A DNA stretch of 64,000 nt, from assembly GCF_014203095.1 (NCBI RefSeq), contig NZ_JACHIG010000003.1, positions 372,001-436,000 of the forward strand, in the 5' to 3' direction. Shown one piece after another: positions 47,601 through 55,613 of this stretch. Source of the DNA: Prosthecobacter vanneervenii (lineage in GTDB: Bacteria; Verrucomicrobiota; Verrucomicrobiia; Verrucomicrobiales; Verrucomicrobiaceae). Position numbers and translations under genes: made by a program. Each line of letters begins with the position of its first letter. Position 1 is the first letter of the stretch. Under the pieces are notes generated by a model. The model did no database searches, was not told the origin of the DNA, and saw only the letters and a program-made list of their open reading frames with translations.

Positions 47601-48135
47601 GAATGAGGAGAGCGCCAAGCTCACCTCCACACTGGAGCTCATCCAGGAGCTGCATGCCGAAGGGCATAAGGTGCTGCTCTTCAGCCAGTTCGTCTCCATG
47701 CTGAAGATCATCCGCACCAAGCTGGAGGAGCTGAACCTCCCCTACCATTGGCTCACCGGCGCCAGCACGGACCGCGCAGGCATCGTCAAGGCCTTCCAGG
47801 AGGATGACAAAGCCAGCGTCTTCCTGCTCTCGCTCAAGGCCGGTGGCGCGGGTCTGAACCTCACCTCCGCCTCCTACGTCATCCTCTACGATCCGTGGTG
47901 GAACCCCGCCGTGGAAAACCAGGCCATCGACCGTGCACACCGCATCGGCCAGACCCAGCCTGTAATGGCCTACCGCATGCTGACCAAGAGCACCATCGAG
48001 GAGAAGATCATGACCCTTCAGCACAAGAAGAACCTCATGGTCAGCAACGTCCTCGGCGAAGGTGGTTTCACCAACCTGCTGGAGAAGGAGGACTTCGACT
48101 TCCTCTTCGACATCGAGGCGGAGCGCAGCGCGTAG
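44611..48135 (+). CDS. SNF2-family ATPase, 1174 residues, DEGQ motif II
   Basis: A larger SNF2 ATPase, starting at ATG 44611 (MSSLITDLPVLL); a TTG nine codons upstream is less likely. The N-terminal ~690 residues are unassigned and rich in charged residues. The motor has LRPYQVDGFHFLTYLTSNRFGGI, motif I DDMGLGKT (~735), motif II ILDEGQQIKN (~834) with Gly instead of Ala, TGTPLENRLLDLWSLM, LSLKAGGAGLNLTSASYV and DRAHRIGQTQPV. A run of nine A (46112-46120) encodes DEKKTTD. Its role probably parallels that of the divergent 884-residue relative. The 141-bp gap between the two starts likely holds both promoters. Confidence 0.9.
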   Translation: MSSLITDLPVLLRPFDARTRQEAERLVDDDAVRGLELMEDEMMAEVRLDDRPAQVRWLRGDRGWHGETDVDDDQTLEDLALCATLVAVQRREARGTLPMTPVEEEDFEHQLSVKLGRQLTPDEENYLSKVEKRYERVRLTGKIFDQDMVRLHSRWAIQTLEPLALWPETPKSLRDFWNYIALALADKGLAVPVFLRCMCDIEGTREALREWRHASTVPTWQKRIREFIDSRQDDRHTHRQPPRQCDFRLLITVNDARLQMRLEGGETPSPYTTVDAALLDNLRRDHRDGRLVTSGTSELLFVSCLGQCDENWNDSFRLESKHHSQWLATLFQQPALHERMLTLDEAPFTLAEQPLRWTTRLSANGLNLTLQLETAEGIPAPLPLRILRGVQTLYLSADTLFRGPVWLHDESRIDTAVTMPLEALATAEGIAFMREIDIPVPDAIKSRVRHEDLHVNISAACLAKTSGSSGAEFVTFKADAVDAEGRVRETLRFSGWQPVDEKKTTDSEDAIVCRDRRALRDAEELMNQLRRTWDMENDAWRVRMAKDFPDMFHQWASVLPENVHLKTDDSLKTILADPLIARVRLEATQTSSIDWLDLRLVFDIEGMDLKPADIRRLIAAKGEFVRLADGSWRRVKLELSEEQMQMLDRLGIDLNEHSDETHRMHWRQLAQESAAEIVNPKAWSKIVERMEEAKLDLRPPVPEGLNVTLRPYQVDGFHFLTYLTSNRFGGILADDMGLGKTLQAITWVLWLRSRKKADGPHLPVLVVCPKSVLDVWALEFKKGSPDLRVLVLHERDLFDINLVMTQIDVVVMNYAQLRGFDGALAAVRWLAAILDEGQQIKNPDSKAAKAARQLRADNRLVLTGTPLENRLLDLWSLMTFATPGALGERAYFHRHFDRRKDSRAAERLSARLRPFMLRRTKSQVARDLPSRSEENLLSEMSGRQAELYKEELARAQHMVLNSSGFDMVNRRRFAILQALTRLRQICCHPGLIDKTAENEESAKLTSTLELIQELHAEGHKVLLFSQFVSMLKIIRTKLEELNLPYHWLTGASTDRAGIVKAFQEDDKASVFLLSLKAGGAGLNLTSASYVILYDPWWNPAVENQAIDRAHRIGQTQPVMAYRMLTKSTIEEKIMTLQHKKNLMVSNVLGEGGFTNLLEKEDFDFLFDIEAERSA

Positions 48136-48201
48136 CATGGACTGAGAAGAGAAGTTGCCGCCTCTTCCTTGCGGTGCATACTCTAAGATCTCCGTGCGCA
48201 C

Positions 48202-48277
<76 letters not shown>

Positions 48278-48396
48278 CACCAATCCAAAAGCGCAGAAGA
48301 AAGTTGCCCGCGTCTGACACTCACCGATTCAGGCTCTGTTTGTCACTAAAAACGAACACGTTGGAGCTGTGGCGGTCGATGTGGTAAACTGCATAA

Positions 48397-51300
48397 ATGC
48401 CCGCTCTCGCTTTCGGACGTCTTTTTCACACTCCCCTGGCTGCTCTTGGGTTGGGTCTGCTGTTGGCCAGCCCAGCCCATGCGGGCTTTTCCACCTTCTG
48501 GACTCTCGGCGTACAAGATGGCTCAGCCAATGAGTTCGCCACAGAGAGCTACAACAGCAACGCCGCCCCGGGCAGCGCTACCGTCAAAGACGACGATTAC
48601 TATTTCGCCGGCACTTACCCGACACCGATCGGTTTGGTCTCGGCCAGCGAGAATCCCGCGACGAATTTTGAGCGCGCCATCACATCCAGCGATCCGAACG
48701 ACCGGTTCCACTTCACTCTCAGCGCGGCACAGGCCGCCAGCACGGCCCGCTACCGCCTGACGTTTCACGTGGTGTGGGGCGGCTGGTGGATTCCCGCGCA
48801 GGGTGTCGGCGGGAAAGGCTACGGCACACACGAGGTCACGGTGAAGATGAACGGCGTGGTGGTCGGCACCAAAACCTTCACGCACGATGACGGACTGGTG
48901 CTGTCTTTCAATGCCAGCCAGGTCAGCGCCGTGGCAGGGGCCAATGTCTTGGAGATTTCACGCACAGGCGGCTCATCGGATGCGTGGATCGCTTTTGATG
49001 ATCTGGGTTTCGAAATCAACCCCACCGCCATGGTGGACACCGACATGGACGGCATGCCCCAGTACTGGGAGGAGGAGCAAAGCCTGAGCGACAGCGATGC
49101 CACAGACGCCGCCAAGGACCAAGACCACGACGGCCTGACCGCCCTGCAGGAGTATCCCCTCGGCACCGATCCCAACAATGCCGACACCGACGCCGACGGA
49201 CTCACCGACGGCGAAGAGTCAGTCACCTACCACACCAACGCCCTGCTGGCTGACACCGATGGCGATGCAGTAAGCGATGGTGATGAAGGCAAGCTCTACC
49301 ATACCAATCCGCTGCTCACTGACACCGATGCAGACGGCGCGCCCGATGCCTGGGAGCTCCGCACGGGCTATGATGCCAGCAGCGCCTCCAGCAAGCCGCC
49401 AGCCTTCCCCTATGCCATCGGCTTTCATTGGGCCATCGATCAGACGCCGGACAATGTCATCAAACCATTGGAGGTGACCGGCTACGCCCCGCAGATGAAG
49501 TGGAACGAGACCCGCCTGATGTTCCCCTGGGGTGGAGTGAATGGCGATGTCACGGATGTAGCCTCCCCTGCCCTGGGCGCGCTGACAGACAGCTCCGGCG
49601 CCAGCACGGGCGTGAACATCTCATGGACGGCCACCGGCATGTGGTACACCGGCAATGACGGCAGCAGCAGCCAGCGCCTCTTCAATACCTTCGTCAATGT
49701 GGGCGACGACACGCCTGTCAGCGTGACGCTCAGCAACATCAGCTTCCCCCACTATGATGTGATCCTCTATGTCGGCGCCTACACAGATGGCAGCCACGGC
49801 TATGCACGCCTGAATGACAACGCGGGCACGGATCTGCATTTCCTGGCCGGATCCACGCGACCTCAGGCGGAGTTTGCCGAGCCAGCCTTGTCCTCCGAAA
49901 GTCGGCCTTGGCGCGGCAATGTGCTGCGCTTCCGCAATCTCTCGGCCTCGTCATTCAACGTCAAACTCTACCGCTACGGCACGGACTCGGTGGGGCTGCA
50001 TGCCATCCAGATCGTCCACTCCACCGCCGACACAGACGCAGACTCCATGCCCGACTGGTGGGAGTACCGCAGCAAGCTGCGCCCCGACTCCGCCGCCGAT
50101 GCCAGCCAGGATCCCGACTCTGACACCGCCACCAATCTGCAGGAATACACCGCAGGCACGGACCCACGAAATGCCGACACCGACGGCGATGGCCTGACCG
50201 ACGGCGAGGAGATCAACACCTACCACTCCAACCCGTTGCTGCCGGACACCGATGGAGACGGGCTCACCGACGGCGTTGAGGTCAAACAGTCCCACACCAA
50301 TCCGCTGCTGGCAGACTCCGATGGGGACGGACGCTCAGATGCTGTCGAGGTGCAGACAGGCAGCGATCCACTCGTGGCAGACTCAGTCACATCTCAGATG
50401 CCGGTCATCACCACTTCTCCGCGCACCTTCGACTGGACGCTCGACAACGTTCAGGTCGTCTGGGATCACTCCCTGGGCCAGACGGCCGTGGGCAGCTGGG
50501 AAGACAGCCTTTTCACCATGGCAGTGACAAACTCTGTTTCCACCGGTTCAGACTCCCTGCGTGTGGGACTGCGCTGCACCGGAAACCGGGTGGCTCGCTA
50601 CCTCTACTCGGGCAGCGCAGGCGCTTTCAGCTTCTCCAATAATCCGACCTGGGACATCTGGGACACCGACTGGAACTGGTATGTGCAGGACCTGCGCGCA
50701 GCACTCGGCTTCAGTGGCTATGGCCGGGTGGACATCTCTCAGCGCCTGCGCTTCCGGGTATCTGGCACCAATCCAGGCAATGATCCCAATGCCTGGACAC
50801 TGACCTTCGAAATCCGCAATCAAGACACCAGCCAGGTGGTGAACAGCGTCACCTTCACAAACTGCACGCTGGCACCCAGCGCGCACAACGGCACCGCCAC
50901 CTGGCAGAACAACTCCGACCCAGGCGTGCCAAACCGGCTTTCCATTGATACCCGGCCGGGCGTGCAGCTCTTTTTCAGATCCACTCCGCTCGCAGATACC
51001 GCAGACTTTGCAGCCTACAAAGATGTCGGCAAAGACGGCATCCCGGATGCCTGGCAGGATGCGCACGGCCTGAACAAGAACGATTCTGCAGATGCAGGCC
51101 GCGACCCGGATCAGGATGGCCAGACCAATCTGCAGGAATATCTCATCGGCACCGACCCGCACAATGCCGATACAGATGGAGATACCGCCCCCGATGGCGT
51201 GGAAGTCGCCGCAGGCTCCGATCCCCTCAACCCGCTGAGCAAGCCGCCTTACTACACAGGTCTTCCCTCCGGCATCAACGGCACCGACCTCAACGGCAAT

Positions 51301-53463
51301 GGCATCCCCGACGCCTACGAGCAATGGGCCGGCAGTTACGCGCTGCGAAGCACCAAAGACAGCGACAAGGACGGCTACACCGATGCTCAAGAAGCCGCCG
51401 CCGGCACCAATCCTCTGGACCCCGCCTCCCGTCCCTGGCTGGGCTTTCTGCAAAGCGGCAGCGACTTCACGCTGCGCTGGGGACTGGCCGCCAGCAAGCA
51501 GCACCAGGTCTGGCAGAGCACCGACCTGCAAAACTGGACACCCGCCTCCGGCACGCCCTCCACCATGGCCACGGAGATGCGGCAGACTTTCACCAATGCC
51601 CTCGGCAGCAGCACGCGGAAATTTTATCGAGTCGCGCTGAACGACGTGGACACCGATGGCGACGGCGTCAGCGACTGGCTGGAGAAGAATGTGCTGCACT
51701 CAGATCCAAACAGCGCCAGCAGCCTGCATGCTCCTGTGACCATCACTACAACCGTAAACGGCAACCCGGTCATCACGACGATCAGCGGAGATTACTACGC
51801 CTACCTGGAGCGCTACCAGGGTGGTGCCGCCAGCGGAGGATTTGCCAGCAGCGACAGTGGCGGCACTACAGGCAGCGGCATCTCACGAGCCAATGCGGCT
51901 TTCTTTCTCACCCAGTCCACCTTCGGTCCCATTCCCGAGGACATCGAGCGCGTGCAGAGCATGGGCTACGCCGCGTGGATCACCGAACAGATGGGCAAGG
52001 CCCCCACCCTCCACTCCACCTACATCAAAAAGATCTTTGATGACGTGCAGGGGCCGCACACGGACAAGCTCTACAACACCAACGACTCCCGCCTGCTCTT
52101 CGGCAACAACATGATGAGCGCCTTTGCCCGCGCAGCCGTGCAGGGAGACGACCAGCTGCGCCAGCGCGTGGCCTATGCACTGAGCCAGATCCTGGTGGCC
52201 TCACGCCATGACGCCAATCTGACCGACAAGCCGCTCGGCATGGCCAGCTTCTACGACATCTTTGTGAAGAACGCCTTTGGCAACTACTACGACGTGCTCT
52301 GGAACGTCACGCTTCACCCCTGCATGGGCCGCTACCTCAGTCATGTGGGCAATCAGAAGGCCAAGCCTGAGATCAACCAGTACCCGGATGAAAACTACGC
52401 GCGCGAGGTCATGCAGCTCTTCAGCATCGGCCTGTGGGAGTTGAATTCAGACGGCTCCCGCAAGGTGGACACAAACGGGCAGAACATTCCCACCTACACC
52501 AACACGGACATCACCCAGACGGCACGCGTCATGACAGGCCTGTGGTTTGGCGGACGCGAGTGGGGCAATGGCGGCTGGACAGACCCCGACTACAGCACGC
52601 CGATGACCATGCATGCGGAGTATCACGACTTCGCCCCCAAGACGCTCGTTCGCGGTCTGGTGGTGCCGCAGCGGCCGGTCACGAATGAAGACGCCATGCG
52701 CGACGTGGCGGAGGCCATTCGCAACCTCTTCAACCACCCCAACTGCCCGCCCTTCATCTCCAAGCAGCTCATCCAGTTTCTCGTCACGGACAATCCCTCC
52801 CCCGCCTACGTGCAGCGCATATCAGCCGTGTTTGCCAACAACGGCAGCGGCGTACGTGGTGATCTGGCCGCCGTGGTTCGCGCCATCCTGCTGGACGATG
52901 AAGCGCGTGATCCGCGTTATCAGGAAAACGTGACGTCTCACGGCAAGCTCAAGGAGCCCGTCGTCCGCACGATGGCGCTCGCCCGTGCCTTTGGCATTCG
53001 CAAGGTGCCAAACTTTGTCTGGTGGGACTGGGGCGACTTTTATGACAGCTCGCGCCAGGAGCCGACCAACTCCCCCAGCGTGTTCAACTTCTACCGCCCC
53101 GAGTACCGCGCCGCCGGACTGCTCACACAAAACAACCTCGCGGGCCCCGTCTTCCAGATCACGGACAGCTATTCGTCCATCGCCATGCCGAACAAGCTGT
53201 GGGACATCATCGACAACGGCTTCCACGTCTGGGGCGTCTATCACTTCCCGCTGGATTACACCTGGGCTGCCGCTCTCTCCGGCACGCCCGAGCTGCTGGT
53301 GGATGAACTGAACACGCTCTTCTGCGGCGGGCGCATGGGTACCGCCACACGCTCGATCATCCTCAACGCGATCAACCAGATCCCTGCGGAGCAGGCCACC
53401 GCCCGTGCCAAGGTCGCCGTCTATCTCACCGTGGTGTCACCCGAAGGAGCCGTCCTCAAGTGA
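48397..53463 (+). CDS. Secreted DUF1800 protein with calcium-binding-type repeats
   Basis: A 1688-residue exported protein. Signal peptide (1-29) with Ala-rich cleavage. The front part includes beta-sandwich regions that may bind carbohydrate. Four groups of thrombospondin type-3/EF-like repeats (DTDADGLTDGEE, DTDGDGLTDGVE, DQDGQTNLQEY and DTDGDGVSDWLE) lie at ~210-330, ~545-665, ~880-1000 and ~1085-1100, so it should bind many Ca2+. DUF1800 occupies ~1165-1688 (ANAAFFLTQSTFGPIPEDIERV, YPDENYAREVMQLFSIGLWEL). The stop overlaps the ATG of the DUF1501 gene (TGATG). DUF1800/DUF1501 pairs are widespread in this phylum; the reaction is not known to me. Confidence 0.9.
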   Translation: MPALAFGRLFHTPLAALGLGLLLASPAHAGFSTFWTLGVQDGSANEFATESYNSNAAPGSATVKDDDYYFAGTYPTPIGLVSASENPATNFERAITSSDPNDRFHFTLSAAQAASTARYRLTFHVVWGGWWIPAQGVGGKGYGTHEVTVKMNGVVVGTKTFTHDDGLVLSFNASQVSAVAGANVLEISRTGGSSDAWIAFDDLGFEINPTAMVDTDMDGMPQYWEEEQSLSDSDATDAAKDQDHDGLTALQEYPLGTDPNNADTDADGLTDGEESVTYHTNALLADTDGDAVSDGDEGKLYHTNPLLTDTDADGAPDAWELRTGYDASSASSKPPAFPYAIGFHWAIDQTPDNVIKPLEVTGYAPQMKWNETRLMFPWGGVNGDVTDVASPALGALTDSSGASTGVNISWTATGMWYTGNDGSSSQRLFNTFVNVGDDTPVSVTLSNISFPHYDVILYVGAYTDGSHGYARLNDNAGTDLHFLAGSTRPQAEFAEPALSSESRPWRGNVLRFRNLSASSFNVKLYRYGTDSVGLHAIQIVHSTADTDADSMPDWWEYRSKLRPDSAADASQDPDSDTATNLQEYTAGTDPRNADTDGDGLTDGEEINTYHSNPLLPDTDGDGLTDGVEVKQSHTNPLLADSDGDGRSDAVEVQTGSDPLVADSVTSQMPVITTSPRTFDWTLDNVQVVWDHSLGQTAVGSWEDSLFTMAVTNSVSTGSDSLRVGLRCTGNRVARYLYSGSAGAFSFSNNPTWDIWDTDWNWYVQDLRAALGFSGYGRVDISQRLRFRVSGTNPGNDPNAWTLTFEIRNQDTSQVVNSVTFTNCTLAPSAHNGTATWQNNSDPGVPNRLSIDTRPGVQLFFRSTPLADTADFAAYKDVGKDGIPDAWQDAHGLNKNDSADAGRDPDQDGQTNLQEYLIGTDPHNADTDGDTAPDGVEVAAGSDPLNPLSKPPYYTGLPSGINGTDLNGNGIPDAYEQWAGSYALRSTKDSDKDGYTDAQEAAAGTNPLDPASRPWLGFLQSGSDFTLRWGLAASKQHQVWQSTDLQNWTPASGTPSTMATEMRQTFTNALGSSTRKFYRVALNDVDTDGDGVSDWLEKNVLHSDPNSASSLHAPVTITTTVNGNPVITTISGDYYAYLERYQGGAASGGFASSDSGGTTGSGISRANAAFFLTQSTFGPIPEDIERVQSMGYAAWITEQMGKAPTLHSTYIKKIFDDVQGPHTDKLYNTNDSRLLFGNNMMSAFARAAVQGDDQLRQRVAYALSQILVASRHDANLTDKPLGMASFYDIFVKNAFGNYYDVLWNVTLHPCMGRYLSHVGNQKAKPEINQYPDENYAREVMQLFSIGLWELNSDGSRKVDTNGQNIPTYTNTDITQTARVMTGLWFGGREWGNGGWTDPDYSTPMTMHAEYHDFAPKTLVRGLVVPQRPVTNEDAMRDVAEAIRNLFNHPNCPPFISKQLIQFLVTDNPSPAYVQRISAVFANNGSGVRGDLAAVVRAILLDDEARDPRYQENVTSHGKLKEPVVRTMALARAFGIRKVPNFVWWDWGDFYDSSRQEPTNSPSVFNFYRPEYRAAGLLTQNNLAGPVFQITDSYSSIAMPNKLWDIIDNGFHVWGVYHFPLDYTWAAALSGTPELLVDELNTLFCGGRMGTATRSIILNAINQIPAEQATARAKVAVYLTVVSPEGAVLK

Positions 53464-54926
53464 TGAAACAATCTCCCGCCAGCACCTCCATGAAACAAAC
53501 CCGCCGCCGCTTCCTCGGAGAGGCCAGCTGTGCCGCCGTCAGCTCCATCTCGATGGTGAACATGATGCTGAATCTGCGCCTGGCCACCAGCGCCGCCGCG
53601 CAGAGCGCACCCACGGACCGCAAGACTCTCGTGTGCATCTTCCTCAATGGCGGCATGGATTCCTTCAATGTCCTCGTCCCACGGGATGACACCCGCTACG
53701 GAAACTACGCCGTCTCACGCGGCAACCTCGCTCTCGATAAAGCAGCGCTGAAAACACTGAATCAGATTCCCGCCAGTGACGGCAATCTTTACGGCCTGCA
53801 TCCGAGCTGCAGCGGGCTTCAGGGGCTTTTCAATGGCCTCAACGGCGACACCTCCAAGCGCCGGATGGCCATGATCTCCAACATCGGCACTCTGATCCAG
53901 CCAACCACCAAGGCACAGTACGCCGCCGGCACCGCCACACTGCCACGCGCACTTTTCTCCCATGCCGACCAGATCGACCAATGGCAGACCTCCGTTCCGC
54001 AGGGAATGGCGCAGGCCAGCGGCTGGTTTGGCCGAGCGGCAGATGTGCTGAATAGCACGGTCAACAGCGGGCAGACCTCGATGAACATTTCGCTCAGTGG
54101 CAACAACCTCATCCAGGTGGGAAACAGCACTCAGCAGTTTGTCATCACCGACTCCGGGGCGCTCGCCCTCACCGACCCCACGGATACCAACCCCGCCAAT
54201 CCAGGCGCATGGAAAAACAGCGGGCACCGCAGCCTGCTCGCGCAGCATTACAGCAACCTCATGCAGGAGTCCTACTCGCAGATGACCAAGACGAGCATGG
54301 ACCTGCAGCAGAATTTTCAGACCATCTTCCACGCCTACGATGACTCGGCCGTCTCGTCACTTTTTCCCGGCACCTATTTCGGTGGCCAGATGCTCGCAGT
54401 GGCCAAGACCATCGCCATCCGCCAGTCGCTCGGCCTGCGGCGTCAGACGATCTTCCTCAGCTTCGGCGGCTGGGATCATCATGGCGAGCTGCTTAACACC
54501 GAAGCAGGCATGCTCAGCGTGCTCGATGGTGGCCTCACTGCCTTCCAAAAAGCACTGGAGGCGCTGGGAATGCAGAATGACGTGATCACTTTCACCGCCT
54601 CGGATTTTGGCCGCACACTGCGCAGCAATGGACGCGGCACCGACCACGCCTGGGGTGGCAATCACTTCGTCATGGGCGGCCCGGTGCAGGGTGGCAAAAT
54701 CTACGGCACCTTCCCGGATGTGACGCTCGACAGCAATGACGACGTCGGCTACGGCGGGCGCATGATGCCCACCACCAGCGTGGACCAGTTCTTTGGCGAG
54801 CTGCTGCGCTGGTTCGGTGTCAGCTCGTCGGACCTCAGCTACGTGCTGCCCAACATCGGCAACTTTTACAGCCCGAACTCCAGCACGCTGCCCATCGGAT
54901 TTTTACAGCCCGGAACATGGAGTTAG
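53463..54926 (+). CDS. Secreted DUF1501 protein
   Basis: A 487-residue protein with a twin-arginine leader (TRRRFLGEASCAAVSSIS), likely exported through Tat. Family landmarks: LVCIFLNGGMDSFNVLVP, LSGLHP-type region, and TASDFGRTLRSNGRGTDHAWGGNHFVMGG near the C-terminus, with conserved Asp, His and Asn typical of the alkaline-phosphatase-like clan. The ATG at 53463 shares its A with the DUF1800 stop, a coupling arrangement; ATG 53490 is a possible alternative that keeps the leader. The DUF1800 partner and this protein are presumably co-exported and act together. Its 3' end overlaps the next gene by 10 bases. Confidence 0.9.
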   Translation: MKQSPASTSMKQTRRRFLGEASCAAVSSISMVNMMLNLRLATSAAAQSAPTDRKTLVCIFLNGGMDSFNVLVPRDDTRYGNYAVSRGNLALDKAALKTLNQIPASDGNLYGLHPSCSGLQGLFNGLNGDTSKRRMAMISNIGTLIQPTTKAQYAAGTATLPRALFSHADQIDQWQTSVPQGMAQASGWFGRAADVLNSTVNSGQTSMNISLSGNNLIQVGNSTQQFVITDSGALALTDPTDTNPANPGAWKNSGHRSLLAQHYSNLMQESYSQMTKTSMDLQQNFQTIFHAYDDSAVSSLFPGTYFGGQMLAVAKTIAIRQSLGLRRQTIFLSFGGWDHHGELLNTEAGMLSVLDGGLTAFQKALEALGMQNDVITFTASDFGRTLRSNGRGTDHAWGGNHFVMGGPVQGGKIYGTFPDVTLDSNDDVGYGGRMMPTTSVDQFFGELLRWFGVSSSDLSYVLPNIGNFYSPNSSTLPIGFLQPGTWS

Positions 54927-55531
54927 CCGATCATCGCTTGAAGATCCACAACCGCTGGATCAAGGCACTCCTTGTGTGCCTCATCGTCGCGGGCTGGTTT
55001 TTGTCGCGAGAGACATCGGGGCCACCAGTTCACAAAAGCAACCGGAATACCCCCGCCATCCAGGTGGCGAGCCAGAAACCACCGACAGAAAAACCTCCGC
55101 CAGGAGAAGCCATCCTTCAAGGCTACGCCACCGCTGGCACCACCGTGCAGCAGGATCTCACCCTCATGTCTCATGTGCTTGGAAACTTTGCCCTTCTCGT
55201 GAAAGGCAATGACCCGCTGCCTTTGGGCGCGAATGAGGAAATCGCCGCCGCACTGCGCGGACGCAACCGCACCCAGCTTCGCTTCGTGCCGGAGACCAGC
55301 CCCATCTTCAATGCCCAGGGCCAGATCATCGACCGATGGGGCACGCCGCTCTACTTCCACGCAGCCTCGCATGATCGTGTGGAGATCCGCAGCGCCGGCC
55401 CTGACAAGATCATGTGGACTGCGGACGATGTGCAGCGGCAGAGCAACGGCACCTTCTTAAACTCCGAAGAAACCCAGGCACCCAGCCTGCTGGAGCAGTC
55501 ACTTCAGCACCGCAGCCCAGGGAGAAAATAA
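54917..55531 (+). CDS. Membrane-anchored pseudopilin-like protein
   Basis: A 204-residue protein with one N-terminal membrane segment (~17-32, ALLVCLIVAGWFLS), a Pro/Lys-rich linker and a C-terminal region (DRWGTPLYFHAASHDRVEIR, SAGPDKIMWTADDV) that resembles the WGTPY...SAGPDG..TDDI end of GspG-like type II secretion pseudopilins. The N-terminus does not have the classic prepilin cleavage site (G/FTLIE), so it may be a degenerate or fused relative. It overlaps the DUF1501 gene by 10 bases, so it is translated from the same operon. A link to export of the upstream proteins is possible but unproven. Confidence 0.6.
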   Translation: MELADHRLKIHNRWIKALLVCLIVAGWFLSRETSGPPVHKSNRNTPAIQVASQKPPTEKPPPGEAILQGYATAGTTVQQDLTLMSHVLGNFALLVKGNDPLPLGANEEIAAALRGRNRTQLRFVPETSPIFNAQGQIIDRWGTPLYFHAASHDRVEIRSAGPDKIMWTADDVQRQSNGTFLNSEETQAPSLLEQSLQHRSPGRK

Positions 55532-55613
55532 GACACACCATGCTGATTTCGTATTGGTGCATGTTGTTCTCTGGCGTCTGCTCCAGCAGTCGTCACGCCG
55601 TCCACCGCCACCC

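Noticed and set aside
48397..51720. Asp/Gly-rich periodic DNA that could be mistaken for a CRISPR or satellite array
   Set aside because: The periodicity follows codons of DTDGDGxxDGEE calcium-type protein repeats; spacer lengths vary and no identical DNA repeats were seen.
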